Assembly (NCBI GenBank): GCA_035315185.1
Contig: DATFYE010000002.1
Location: forward strand, 15,001-79,000
Direction: 5' to 3'
DNA: 64,000 bases
From: JADGQN01 sp035315185
GTDB taxonomy: Bacteria > Desulfobacterota > Syntrophorhabdia > Syntrophorhabdales > WCHB1-27
Positions 16,556 to 25,138 of this stretch are shown here, piece after piece. Numbering within the stretch: position 1 is the stretch's first letter; the number at the start of each line of letters is the position of its first letter. The notes under the pieces were generated by a model, which did not search any database, had not been told where the DNA came from, and saw nothing but the letters and a program-made list of their open reading frames with translations. The position numbers and the translations under genes were made by a program.

Positions 16556-18313
16556 ATGCGACATACTGAGTGTGGAAGGCTTACTTCAGGGGATATAGGT
16601 CGGGACGTTGTACTCGCCGGGTGGGTATTCAGACGACGTGATCACGGAGGCCTCATCTTCGCGGACCTGCGCGATGTGACGGGCATTACCCAAGTGGTTT
16701 TCTCTCCTGAGATCGCGCCTCAAGCACACGCTGCCGCGCACGAGATCAAGCAGGAGTATGTCGTAAGGGTGGAGGGCAGCGTCTCGCAGAGGCCGGAAGG
16801 GACTGAGAACAAGGATCTTCCGACCGGTCAGATAGAGGTCTACGTCAGAACGCTCGAGATACTCAACACCTGCAAACCTCTTCCCTTTCAGTTGGAAGAG
16901 GACGAGGAGCCCAATGAATCACTCCGTCTGAAGTACCGCTATATTGATATGCGCAGGCCGCAGGTGCAGAAGGTCTTTGTGGAGCGCAGCCGGGCCCTGC
17001 AGGTCTTGAGAAATTTTCTGGTTTCCCAGGGCTTTTTCGAGATTGAAACACCTTTTCTCACGAAGAGCACACCTGAAGGGGCAAGGGACTTTATTGTGCC
17101 CAGCAGGCTTAACGCGGGCCAGTTCTACGCCCTTCCACAGTCGCCGCAACTGTTCAAGCAGATATTGATGGTTGCCGGGTTCGACAGATACTTTCAGCTC
17201 GTGCGCTGTTTCAGAGACGAAGATCTAAGGGCAGACAGACAGCCCGAGTTCACCCAGTTGGATCTCGAGATGAGCTTTGTCGATGTTGATGATGTGGTGA
17301 CAGTCAGCGAAGGTATCATAAAAGTAGTCTTTGAGTCGCTGCAGGGCAAACCGTTGCAAACACCGTTTATACGAATGGATTTTGACGAAGCGATGGAACG
17401 CTACGGCACGGACAAGCCGGACCTGCGCTTCCAACTTCCCATGGTTGAACTCACGCATATCTTCCAACAGACCGACTTCGGCGTTTTCAAGAAGGTCTGC
17501 TCAGACGGGGGCGCGATCAAGGCAATAACGCTGCGAGGCCGGACCCTTTCAAGAAAAGATCTCGACGACGCAGTGGACATGGCAAAGGGTATGGGCGCCG
17601 GCGGGCTCATATGGATGAGAAGAGACGCGGGGAAGCTTCAGTCGCCTGTCGTGAAGTTCCTATCGGAAGTAGAGATAACGGGCATTGATCGGGCGTGCGA
17701 CCTTCATGACGGGGACGTGCTCTTTGTCATGGCTGACGCCAGAGACAAGGTGAATGAATTGATGGGGAAGTTCCGCCTCTACCTGGGCACGAAGTATGAC
17801 CTGGTGAACAAAGATACCTTTTCATTTCTCTGGGTCGTGAATTTTCCTCTTCTGGAATACAGCGATGAGGAGAAGCGTTACGTGGCGCGCCATCATCCTT
17901 TTACATCGGCAAAAAATTCTATCGTCGATTTCTCCGGTGATCTGGGATTGATACGCGCGAACGCTTACGATCTCGTGCTTAACGGGGTCGAGATCGGCGG
18001 TGGCAGCATCAGGAATTATCGGAGAGATGAGCAGATGGCCATGTTTCGGCTTTTGCAGATCGACGAGGAACAGGCTAGTGAGCAGTTTGGTTTTCTGCTG
18101 GAAGCCCTGGAAATGGGCGCGCCTCCGCACGGCGGGATCGCTTTTGGTTTTGATCGGATACTCATGATGCTCATGGGGTTGGAGAGTATACGGGATGTGA
18201 TCCCTTTTCCCAAGACACAGAAGGGCACATGCCTTCTATCAGGGGCACCGGCCAGGGTTTCGCAGAAGCAGTTGAACGAACTGAAGATCAGGACGGTTAC
18301 GGTTAAGGAGTAA
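16556..18313 (+). CDS. aspS: Aspartyl-tRNA synthetase
   Basis: 585 residues, the normal bacterial length. An N-terminal OB-fold anticodon-binding domain (CGRLTSGDIGRDVVLAGWVFRRRDHGGLIFADLRD), then class II catalytic motifs: motif 2 in FRDEDLRADRQPEFTQLD and motif 3 in PPHGGIAFGFDR, with the bacterial GAD insert between. It charges tRNA-Asp, and possibly tRNA-Asn (non-discriminating type) if AsnS is absent; that cannot be told here. GGGGG lies before ATG 16556 and a good promoter lies just upstream. The citrate synthase gene starts 12-18 bp after its stop. Confidence 0.97.
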   Translation: MRHTECGRLTSGDIGRDVVLAGWVFRRRDHGGLIFADLRDVTGITQVVFSPEIAPQAHAAAHEIKQEYVVRVEGSVSQRPEGTENKDLPTGQIEVYVRTLEILNTCKPLPFQLEEDEEPNESLRLKYRYIDMRRPQVQKVFVERSRALQVLRNFLVSQGFFEIETPFLTKSTPEGARDFIVPSRLNAGQFYALPQSPQLFKQILMVAGFDRYFQLVRCFRDEDLRADRQPEFTQLDLEMSFVDVDDVVTVSEGIIKVVFESLQGKPLQTPFIRMDFDEAMERYGTDKPDLRFQLPMVELTHIFQQTDFGVFKKVCSDGGAIKAITLRGRTLSRKDLDDAVDMAKGMGAGGLIWMRRDAGKLQSPVVKFLSEVEITGIDRACDLHDGDVLFVMADARDKVNELMGKFRLYLGTKYDLVNKDTFSFLWVVNFPLLEYSDEEKRYVARHHPFTSAKNSIVDFSGDLGLIRANAYDLVLNGVEIGGGSIRNYRRDEQMAMFRLLQIDEEQASEQFGFLLEALEMGAPPHGGIAFGFDRILMMLMGLESIRDVIPFPKTQKGTCLLSGAPARVSQKQLNELKIRTVTVKE

Positions 18314-18330
18314 AAAGAGGGAGGATGGCA

Positions 18331-20139
18331 GTGAAGAAGAGCAAAGGTTTTATCTTCAAGAACATCGTCAAGAATACGAAATATCCCTTGATCGATGTGG
18401 AGCAGCCGGAACTCTTTCGGAGCATATTTCCTTACACCGAGATGGTAAAAGTAAATTTCGACCACAAGATCGAGCTGATTGATCCGCCGGATGAAATCTA
18501 CATCACGGACACGACGTTCAGAGACGGCCAACAGGCGCGTCCGCCCTTTACGGTTCAACAGATCGAAGACCTTTACGATTTTCTGCACCGTCTTGGCGGG
18601 CCACACGGTGTCATCAGGCAGTCGGAGTTTTTTCTCTACACGGATAAGGACAGGGAAGCAGTAGAGCGGTGTCTGGAGAAGGGCTACAAGTACCCTGAGA
18701 TTACCGGATGGGTGAGGGCCAACAAAGAAGACCTGAAACTCGTTAAGGAGATGGGACTCAGGGAGACCGGCATTCTTACGAGCGCTTCGGATTACCACAT
18801 TTTTCTCAAACTGAAAAAGACGAGGTCTGCGGTTTTCCGGGATTACATAAAGATTGTGGAGAATGCACTGGAACATGAGATCATCCCGCGCTGTCACTTT
18901 GAAGACATAACGAGGGCCGATATATACGGGTTTTGCGTTCCCTTCGCCCAAGCGCTGATGACCATCTCCGAGGATGCAAAGGTGCCGATAAAGATCAGAC
19001 TGTGTGACACGCTAGGCCTCGGCATAACCTATCCCGGTTCAGCGCTTCCCCGCTCCATAGGGAAAATCATCAGGGCCATGATCGACGACGCAGGTGTGCC
19101 TTCTGAATGCCTCGAATGGCACGGTCACAACGACTTTTACAAGGGATTTATCGGCGCGGTGAGCGCCTGGCTGTATGGGTGTACGTTCGTGAACGGCACA
19201 TTACTCGGCATAGGGGAAAGAACCGGCAACACACCGATAGAGGGACTCATCATGGAATACATTTCCCTCGCAGGTGAGGATAATGGCTGCGATACCACGG
19301 TAATTACCGAAGTGAGGAACTACTTCGAAAAGGAGTTAGGACAGCACATCCCGCGAAATCAACCTCTCGTGGGTTCTGATTTCAATGCTACGTCGGCTGG
19401 TGTCCACATAGACGGGCTCGCCAAGAACGAGGAGATTTACTCATCCTTCGACACAAAGAGGATCCTCAACAGGACCCTCACGATAAACATTACTGATAAA
19501 TCGGGCCTCTCAGGCATCGCCCACTGGATAAACGCTCACTTTGCGCTCACGGGACAGGACAAGATAGAGAAGACCCATCCGAGTGTTGCGAGGATCAATA
19601 AGTCGATCGTGCAACGGTACGAACAGGGCAGGATAACCTGTATGTCAGATGAGGAAATGGAGCATCTCGTGCGTCGATACATGCCTCAAATATTCCCGTC
19701 TGAATTTGATATCTTGAAGAAGCGGGCTTTCGACATGGCAGCCCACCTCATCGAGCGGTTTATCGAGGATACGGGAGTCAAGAGCATGATGCCGGAAAAG
19801 CAGGAAGATGTGTTGAAGGGACTCGTGGAAGAGTTCCCCTACATACAGTTTGCGTATGTTGTCAATGCCGAGGGCGTAAAGGTAACGAGAAACATTACGC
19901 AGGTTGTTGACAAGGCAAAGTACGCCAAAATAGACTTGCACGAGGATTTTTCGGACAGAGAATGGTTCATAAACCCGATGAAGACAGGCAAAGTGAGCGT
20001 GACATCCCTTTACACATCGCGCATCACGGGCGCTCTATGCGTGACTGTTTCCGGACCGATTCGGGATGACACGGGGGAGATCCTGGGAATTCTGGGACTC
20101 GACATACGGTTCGAAGATTTGACCAGAGCTGAGGAATAA
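18331..20139 (+). CDS. Re-citrate synthase (HMGL/DRE-TIM family) with C-terminal Cache-like domain
   Basis: About 602 residues. The N-terminal barrel belongs to the isopropylmalate/homocitrate synthase family: ITDTTFRDGQQA, metal motif HGHND and GIGERTGNTP. The downstream aconitase-type and isocitrate dehydrogenase genes point to citrate formation from acetyl-CoA and oxaloacetate, i.e. Re-citrate synthase as in Clostridium kluyveri and Syntrophus. The last ~100 residues (about 500-602) look like a Cache sensor domain: FAYVVNAEGVKVTRN, DREWF, then VTVSGPIRDDTGEILGILGL. No membrane segment is present, so the Cache-like part would be cytoplasmic. GAGGGAGG is best spaced for GTG 18331; ATG 18325 nearly touches it. 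Confidence 0.75.
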   Translation: MKKSKGFIFKNIVKNTKYPLIDVEQPELFRSIFPYTEMVKVNFDHKIELIDPPDEIYITDTTFRDGQQARPPFTVQQIEDLYDFLHRLGGPHGVIRQSEFFLYTDKDREAVERCLEKGYKYPEITGWVRANKEDLKLVKEMGLRETGILTSASDYHIFLKLKKTRSAVFRDYIKIVENALEHEIIPRCHFEDITRADIYGFCVPFAQALMTISEDAKVPIKIRLCDTLGLGITYPGSALPRSIGKIIRAMIDDAGVPSECLEWHGHNDFYKGFIGAVSAWLYGCTFVNGTLLGIGERTGNTPIEGLIMEYISLAGEDNGCDTTVITEVRNYFEKELGQHIPRNQPLVGSDFNATSAGVHIDGLAKNEEIYSSFDTKRILNRTLTINITDKSGLSGIAHWINAHFALTGQDKIEKTHPSVARINKSIVQRYEQGRITCMSDEEMEHLVRRYMPQIFPSEFDILKKRAFDMAAHLIERFIEDTGVKSMMPEKQEDVLKGLVEEFPYIQFAYVVNAEGVKVTRNITQVVDKAKYAKIDLHEDFSDREWFINPMKTGKVSVTSLYTSRITGALCVTVSGPIRDDTGEILGILGLDIRFEDLTRAEE

Positions 20140-20151
20140 TGATGGAAGGCT

Positions 20152-20301
20152 CGATTCGGATTCATGCGGAGACCGAGGCGGCAGTGAGGAGCCCCACCCG
20201 CAAGCGGGTACCCGGGTGTACTCAGAAGTACGTCGAGGAGAGCGACGCAGCACACCCGCCGGGGGCGGGTACCCGGAAGGTATACACATGAAGGCGAATC
20301 G
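20152..20301. mobile_element. MITE-like element, copy 1 (fused to start of aconitase large-subunit gene)
   Basis: A ~150-bp element with imperfect 15-bp terminal inverted repeats (20152-20166 and 20287-20301, 13 of 15 matching). Its interior is shared with copies at 28891-29018 and 40097-40240: GAGGCGGCAG, a GTACT/AGTAC hairpin, GAGGAGAGCGACGCAG and AAGGTATACAC. It contains two ACCCGC/GCGGGT hairpins (20196-20209 and 20254-20270). It has no coding capacity for a transposase. Its right end contains GGAAGG (20275-20280) and the ATG (20288) of the next gene. Confidence 0.75.
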
Positions 20302-21559
20302 GGGAAAGACGTTAGCGGAAAAGATACTGAGCATGAGAAGCGGTCTCGACGCCCACCAGGGCGAATCGGTGATCGCGCGCGTTGACAGGATACTGCTGCA
20401 GGATGGCACAGGCCCACTTGCCACAAGGGAGTTCAAGGCCATAGGGTTCAAAAAGCTGTTTGACGGTGAGCGGGTAAATTTCTTTCTTGATCACGCATCG
20501 CCAAGTCCTCGCCTGGAGCTCTCGAACGATCACATGCTGATCCGGAAATTTGCCGAAGATTTTGGCGCACGAGTCTACGACGTCGGGGAGGGCATATCGC
20601 ATCAGGTGATGGCTGAAGCGCATGTTTCCCCGGGAGAGGTGCTCATCGGGTCCGACTCTCATACGTGCACGGGTGGAGCGCTCTGCGCTTTTTCTACGGG
20701 TATGGGCTCCACGGATGTGGCCGTGGCCATGGGTCTTGGGGAGACATGGTTCAGGGTACCGGAGACTCTCAGGTTCGAACTCTCAGGTACCTTTCAGAAA
20801 GGTGTCTGCTCAAAAGATCTGATGCTCTCAATAATCGGTATGATCGGCGCAGACGGAGCTACCTATAAGTCAATGGAATTCGCAGGAGACGGAGTCAGCC
20901 GTATGGGTATGGAGCAAAGGCTTACTATGTCCAATATGGCGGTGGAAGCCGGTGCAAAAGTCGGCTTGTTCCCATCTGATGCGGTTACCAGGGAGTATCT
21001 CAAGGAGAACGGGAGAGAGAAGGCGTATACCGCTATGGAACCCGACGTTGACGCAGTGTACGAAAAAGTTTTCCGGATTGATCTTGCCTCTCTTCTTCCG
21101 ACGGTGAGCCTGCCGCATCATGTGGACAACACGAAGACCCTGGATGATGTTTCTCTCAGAGACAAGCGTGTTGACCAAGTCTTTATCGGAACCTGCACGA
21201 ACGGTAGGATCGAGGATCTCCGCATTGCGGCAGGCATTCTAAAGGGAAAGAAGAAAGCAAAAGGCGTGAGACTGATCATCTGCCCGGCGTCCCAACGAGT
21301 CTATGCTCAGGCCCTTGCGGAAGGCCTGTTTACGGGCCTCGTGGAGGCCGGTGCTGTGATTCTCCCGCCGGGCTGCGGCCCGTGCATAGGCGTCCACGGC
21401 GGAGTGCCCGGCAATGGAGAGGTCACTGTTTCAACGGCAAACAGGAATTTTCTTGGTAGGATGGGCAACCCGGATTCTGAAATCATCCTTGCCTCGCCTG
21501 CAACAGCCGCTGCCAGCGCCTTGTCTGGAAGACTCGTGGATCCGCGGGAGGTCTTCTGA
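20288..21559 (+). CDS. Aconitase-type hydro-lyase large subunit (LeuC/homoaconitase-like)
   Basis: 423 residues of the LeuC-like class of the aconitase superfamily. Cluster ligands are in GSDSHTC, GTCTNGR and PPGCGPCIG, binding a [4Fe-4S] centre. With the small subunit it should isomerise 2-/3-hydroxy tricarboxylates; position between citrate synthase and isocitrate dehydrogenase argues for citrate to isocitrate, although isopropylmalate or homocitrate cannot be excluded from sequence. The conserved protein starts at GKTLAEKIL; the preceding MKANR codons and the GGAAGG ribosome site lie in the terminal repeat of a MITE-like element. The stop overlaps the small-subunit start (TGATG). Confidence 0.85.
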   Translation: MKANRGKTLAEKILSMRSGLDAHQGESVIARVDRILLQDGTGPLATREFKAIGFKKLFDGERVNFFLDHASPSPRLELSNDHMLIRKFAEDFGARVYDVGEGISHQVMAEAHVSPGEVLIGSDSHTCTGGALCAFSTGMGSTDVAVAMGLGETWFRVPETLRFELSGTFQKGVCSKDLMLSIIGMIGADGATYKSMEFAGDGVSRMGMEQRLTMSNMAVEAGAKVGLFPSDAVTREYLKENGREKAYTAMEPDVDAVYEKVFRIDLASLLPTVSLPHHVDNTKTLDDVSLRDKRVDQVFIGTCTNGRIEDLRIAAGILKGKKKAKGVRLIICPASQRVYAQALAEGLFTGLVEAGAVILPPGCGPCIGVHGGVPGNGEVTVSTANRNFLGRMGNPDSEIILASPATAAASALSGRLVDPREVF

Positions 21560-22053
21560 TGGTTATGAAGGGTAGGGCGTGGTCGTTTGGTGACAATATC
21601 TCGACGGACCAGATTATTCCCGGGCGATTCTTCCACCTCAGGTCGGATCTGAATGAGCTGGCCAAGCACGTATTTGCGGATATTGCGCCCGGTTTTCATG
21701 AGAAGGCGCAAGAAGGCGACATCATTGTAGGCGGGCAGAATTTCGGACTTGGGTCGAGCAGGGAGCATGCCCCGATCGTTATAAAGCGGGCAGGAATAAG
21801 CGCTGTGGTGGCCAAGTCATTCGCCCGGATCTTTTATCGAAATGCGATCAACGTGGGTCTCGCTGCCATCATCTGTGATGTGGATGGTATAGACCAGGGA
21901 GACGAATTGGTGGTGAAGATACATGAAGGGTTGCTCATGGATAAGACAAAGGGCCTGGAAAAGCGCTTTAATCCTCTTCCTGCAATCATGCAAGAGATCC
22001 TGAACCAGGGCGGGCTTGTCAATTACATCAAGAAGCAGGGAGGCTTTCGCTAA
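21559..22053 (+). CDS. Aconitase-type hydro-lyase small subunit (LeuD-like)
   Basis: 164 residues forming the swivelling domain that completes the active site of the two-subunit hydro-lyase. Typical motifs are DNISTDQIIPGRF, GGQNFGLGSSREHAP and SFARIFYRNAINVG. ATG 21559 overlaps the large-subunit stop; a second ATG two codons later is an alternative. GGGAGG lies upstream of both. Partner and pathway are as for the large subunit. Confidence 0.88.
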   Translation: MVMKGRAWSFGDNISTDQIIPGRFFHLRSDLNELAKHVFADIAPGFHEKAQEGDIIVGGQNFGLGSSREHAPIVIKRAGISAVVAKSFARIFYRNAINVGLAAIICDVDGIDQGDELVVKIHEGLLMDKTKGLEKRFNPLPAIMQEILNQGGLVNYIKKQGGFR

Positions 22054-22054
22054 C

Positions 22055-23203
22055 GTGGCAGAGCGCGTTCTAGTTCTTTATATTCAGGGAGACGCGGTAG
22101 GTGCGGACATCTGGGCTGCTTCGCACGAAGTCTTCGAGGAGGCCGTGCGCAAGGCTTACGGAGGAGCAAAGCGCATCGAGTGGATGGAGCTGGTCGCGGG
22201 AGAGAAGTCTTTGGCCAGGGAAGGAGTTCTTCTGCCGGAAAGCACGCTCACCAGTATCCGGCAGCACAAAGTGGCCCTGAAGGGTCCGCTCACAACGCCG
22301 GTGGGCGGCGGCTTCCGCAGTATCAATGTTTTTCTGAGACAGATATTCGATCTCTACGCATGCGTGCGGCCGGTGAGATACTTTGACGGACTTCCCAGCC
22401 CGCTCAAGCATCCGGAGCATGTTGATTTTGTCATCCTCCGTGAGAACACGGAAGATGTTTACAGAGGAATCGAGTGGGAAGAGGGGACGAGAGAGGCCCG
22501 GGACATACTCACCTTTCTGAGAGAGCAGGTGAATGTCGTGCTTCCCGGTGACACGGGCTTAGGGCTGAAGCCTATAAGCAGGGGCAGCACGAGGCGCTTT
22601 GCAAAGTGGGCCATCGAGTACGCGATCAGGAATGGAAGAAGGGCCATCACCGTGGTTCACAAGGGCAACATCATGAAATATACTGAAGGGGCGTTTCGGA
22701 AGTGGGCCTATGAAGTAGCAGAGGAGCATACGAAATGGCTGACCTTTGATCACGAGGAGGGCAAGATCCGCTTCAACGACAGAATCGCGGACAACATGTT
22801 CATGCAGGCAATCCTGCGCCCCGAGGAGTATGATATCCTGCTCTGCCCGAATCTGAATGGTGATTACCTATCGGACGCATGTGCTGCTTTAATCGGTGGA
22901 CTGGGCGTGGCGCCCGGCGCCAACATAGGCGATGAGATCGCGATATTCGAGCCTACCCATGGCAGCGCCCCGAAGTATGCAGGTAAGGACATGGTAAATC
23001 CCACATCCTTCATTCTCTCAGGTTGCATGCTCTTTCGCCACATCGACCTTCCAGAGGCGGCCAATCTTGTTGAGCGCAGCCTCGAAGCCACGATAAAAGC
23101 CGGATGTATGACCTACGACCTGGCGCGTCAGATGGAAGGAATAAGGCCTGTCTCGTGCTCGAGGTTTGGCCGCGAAGTAACAGAAAGGATAGCAAAAACG
23201 TGA
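22055..23203 (+). CDS. icd: Isocitrate dehydrogenase (NADP-type family)
   Basis: 382 residues of the isocitrate/isopropylmalate dehydrogenase family. ENTEDVYRGIEW and the long phosphorylation-loop region are typical of isocitrate, not isopropylmalate, dehydrogenases; NLNGDYLSD and GGLGVAPGANIG bind metal and cofactor, and EPTHGSAPKYAGK is the adenine-binding loop. It oxidatively decarboxylates isocitrate to 2-oxoglutarate. The GTG start at 22055 is 1 bp after the LeuD-like stop and gives the expected N-terminus (AERVLVLYIQGD). Its TGA stop overlaps the prfB start. Together with the three preceding genes it completes the oxidative arm to glutamate. Confidence 0.85.
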   Translation: MAERVLVLYIQGDAVGADIWAASHEVFEEAVRKAYGGAKRIEWMELVAGEKSLAREGVLLPESTLTSIRQHKVALKGPLTTPVGGGFRSINVFLRQIFDLYACVRPVRYFDGLPSPLKHPEHVDFVILRENTEDVYRGIEWEEGTREARDILTFLREQVNVVLPGDTGLGLKPISRGSTRRFAKWAIEYAIRNGRRAITVVHKGNIMKYTEGAFRKWAYEVAEEHTKWLTFDHEEGKIRFNDRIADNMFMQAILRPEEYDILLCPNLNGDYLSDACAALIGGLGVAPGANIGDEIAIFEPTHGSAPKYAGKDMVNPTSFILSGCMLFRHIDLPEAANLVERSLEATIKAGCMTYDLARQMEGIRPVSCSRFGREVTERIAKT

Positions 23204-24313
23204 TAGAAGACATAAGAAGCCGCATAGAAGCTCTTCAGCAGAGAATGGAAACTCTCAGAGGGTATCTTTGACCTCCCTACTACGCGAAAAAAGATAGAGG
23301 AATGCGATAACACCATAGCCAGGCCTGATTTCTGGGAGGACCAGGAAAAGGCTCAGACGATGCTTAAGGAGCGTGCACGTCTCCAGGCCGAGGCCGAGGC
23401 GTGGGAGGCTAAAGAGAAGGAGCTTGAGGAAATCTCCATCCTCCAGGACATCGTCAAGGAAACAAGCGACCCACAGGACGCTGCGGAGCTTGCGGCGAGG
23501 GTCGACGGACTCGACAAGCTTCTCGGCCGCTATGAGATAGAACGCATGCTTGGCGGAGAGACCGATAAGGAGAACGCGATAGTCTATATTAATGCGGGTG
23601 CGGGCGGCACTGAGGCACAGGATTGGGCGGAAATGCTCTTCAGAATGTACCTCATGTGGTCCGAGAAAAAGGGCTTCGATACACAGGTGGTCGACATCCT
23701 GCCGGGGGAAGAGGCAGGCATAAAGAATGTCACGTTCATCGTCTCTGGCCCCTATGCTTACGGATACCTGAAATGCGAATCGGGTATCCATCGCCTGGTG
23801 CGCGTCTCCCCCTTTGATGCGAACAACAGGAGGCACACCTCGTTTGCCTCTGTGTATGCGTACCCCGAGCTTCCCGAGAACGTGCAGGTTGACATCAAAG
23901 AAGAAGACCTCAGGATAGATACCTTCAGGTCGAGCGGTCCCGGAGGCCAGCACGTGAACAGGACCGAATCGGCTATTCGTATCACCCACATTCCTTCGGG
24001 TATCGTGGTACAGTGCCAGAACGAAAGGTCGCAGCACAAGAACAAGGCGATCGCGATGGCTATCCTGAAGTCGAGGCTGCACGAGCTGGAAAAGAGAAAA
24101 CAGGAAGAGAAGATGGCTACCCTGAATAAAGAGAAGAAGGAGATAGCGTGGGGCAGTCAGATCCGTTCCTACATACTTCATCCCTACAAACTGGTCAAAG
24201 ATCACAGGACCAAGGTCGAGGAGCATAATGCGGAGAGCGTACTGAACGGAGAGCTTGACCCGTTTATGAATGCGTGCCTTTTGTACTTGACTTTTGAGCA
24301 GAAAAGCGATTAA
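23200..24313 (+). CDS. prfB: Peptide chain release factor 2, with programmed +1 frameshift
   Basis: RF2 ends translation at UGA and UAA. The gene starts at GTG 23200, overlapping the icd stop. After 23 codons the zero frame meets CTT TGA C (23266-23272), preceded by the Shine-Dalgarno-like AGAGGG, the classic self-regulatory shift site. Skipping one base at 23269 joins GAC in the +1 frame and gives 370 residues, the usual RF2 length. The specificity motif SPF (VSPFDANNRRHTSF) and catalytic GGQ (SSGPGGQHVNRTESA) are present. Low RF2 favours shifting, so the gene senses its own product. Confidence 0.95.
23260..23272 (+). promoter_or_regulatory. prfB: prfB programmed frameshift site
   Basis: AGAGGG upstream of TAT CTT TGA C matches the conserved RF2 recoding site (internal Shine-Dalgarno, slippery CUU, in-frame UGA followed by C). 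Confidence 0.93.
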
Positions 24314-24323
24314 TTACTAAGAA

Positions 24324-24560
24324 ATGGAAGGACTTTTCGGCGATAACAAACTTGGAGAATTGGAGGAAAAAATAGATGCGCTTGTGGCAAGTTACAGGGG
24401 CATCAAAGGCGAAAAGGAGAAGCTGGCAGCCAGGATTGGCTCTTTGGAAGTAGAGAATCGGGAATTGAAGCAGAAGATGGCGGAGATTCAGAGTGAAAAA
24501 GAGATTGTCATGCGCAAAGTGAAAAGCATTCTGGAGAAAGTGGAGAAGATAGAAGGGTGA
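24324..24560 (+). CDS. ZapB-like coiled-coil cell-division protein
   Basis: 78 residues, almost wholly heptad-patterned coiled coil (KLGELEEKIDALVASYRGIK onward), as in ZapB, which links ZapA-FtsZ to the nucleoid in other proteobacteria. Adjacency to zapA (overlap of 4 bp) supports the call. ATG 24324 has no clear ribosome site, so it may depend on coupling to prfB 10 bp upstream. Confidence 0.6.
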   Translation: MEGLFGDNKLGELEEKIDALVASYRGIKGEKEKLAARIGSLEVENRELKQKMAEIQSEKEIVMRKVKSILEKVEKIEG

Positions 24561-24883
24561 TGGGTAAGCAGGACGGACAGGACCGGAAGGGCAGAAAGGT
24601 TGAGGTAAACATCCTGAACCAGGTCTACACGTTTGTGGGAGAAGATGAGCAGCAGATTGTTAGGGCGGCGGAGTTTGTAGACGCTAGAATAAGAGATGTT
24701 ATAAAAGATTACAGCATCGTCAATACTTTGAACGCTATGATGATGGCCATGATGCGAATTGCAGCTGAGTATCTGGAAGCGAAAGACAAAGTAGAAAGAG
24801 TGGAAGATCATACGCTGAGGCTCTTGCAGAAAGTTGAAGAGTTCGATGTACCCTGCGGTGTACGTGATAGATGGCAAACTTAG
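24557..24883 (+). CDS. zapA: Cell division protein ZapA
   Basis: About 108 residues. The N-terminal VEVNILNQVYTFVGEDEQQIVRAAEFVD and following helices match ZapA, which cross-links FtsZ filaments at midcell. Order zapB-zapA-6S RNA is common in proteobacteria. The last ~10 codons (PCGVRDRWQT) lie inside the 5' strand of the predicted 6S RNA, so the C-terminus is shaped by the RNA gene. The start may be ATG 24557 or 24560. Confidence 0.85.
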   Translation: MMGKQDGQDRKGRKVEVNILNQVYTFVGEDEQQIVRAAEFVDARIRDVIKDYSIVNTLNAMMMAMMRIAAEYLEAKDKVERVEDHTLRLLQKVEEFDVPCGVRDRWQT

Positions 24884-25020
24884 AGCCAACACCTCAGAAC
24901 CGGGAGCTTTCTCTAGTCGCCGTGCGCAGACCCGCCTTGTGCGGGCAGCCTGACGCGACAACGAGGCACCCACTTTGCTTGAGAGGTTCAAGAATTGCTG
25001 TTTACACGGCATCGCGGGGC
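24849..25020 (+). ncRNA. ssrS: 6S RNA
   Basis: A ~170-nt rod-like RNA. The closing stem pairs CCCTGCGGTGT (24851-24861) with ACACGGCATCGCGGG (25003-25017). The arms carry typical 6S segments (ACACCTCAGAACCGGGAGC and GGTTCAAG), and the tip has GTCGC/GCGAC and CCCGC/GCGGG stems. Location immediately after zapA is the standard place. 6S RNA mimics an open promoter and holds sigma70 RNA polymerase in stationary phase. Exact ends are approximate. Confidence 0.8.
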
Positions 25021-25055
25021 TCATTTAGTAGGGGTAGTGTTGAGGAAAACGAACG

Positions 25056-25085
25056 TTGACATAAATAGTTCAAGCGTCGTATGGG
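25056..25085 (+). promoter_or_regulatory. Promoter candidate for rny
   Basis: TTGACA (25056-25061), 18-bp spacer, TATGGG (25080-25085), between 6S RNA and rny. Confidence 0.4.
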
Positions 25086-25138
25086 GGCTTCAGACATAGG
25101 TTGTCTACCATAACGTAACCGGCTACGTTTCCTCGTAC

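Noticed and set aside
20010..20451. Minus-strand frames over the citrate synthase/aconitase junction, partly repeated at 40015-40230
   Set aside because: Their similarity is due to the MITE-like repeat, not to related proteins.
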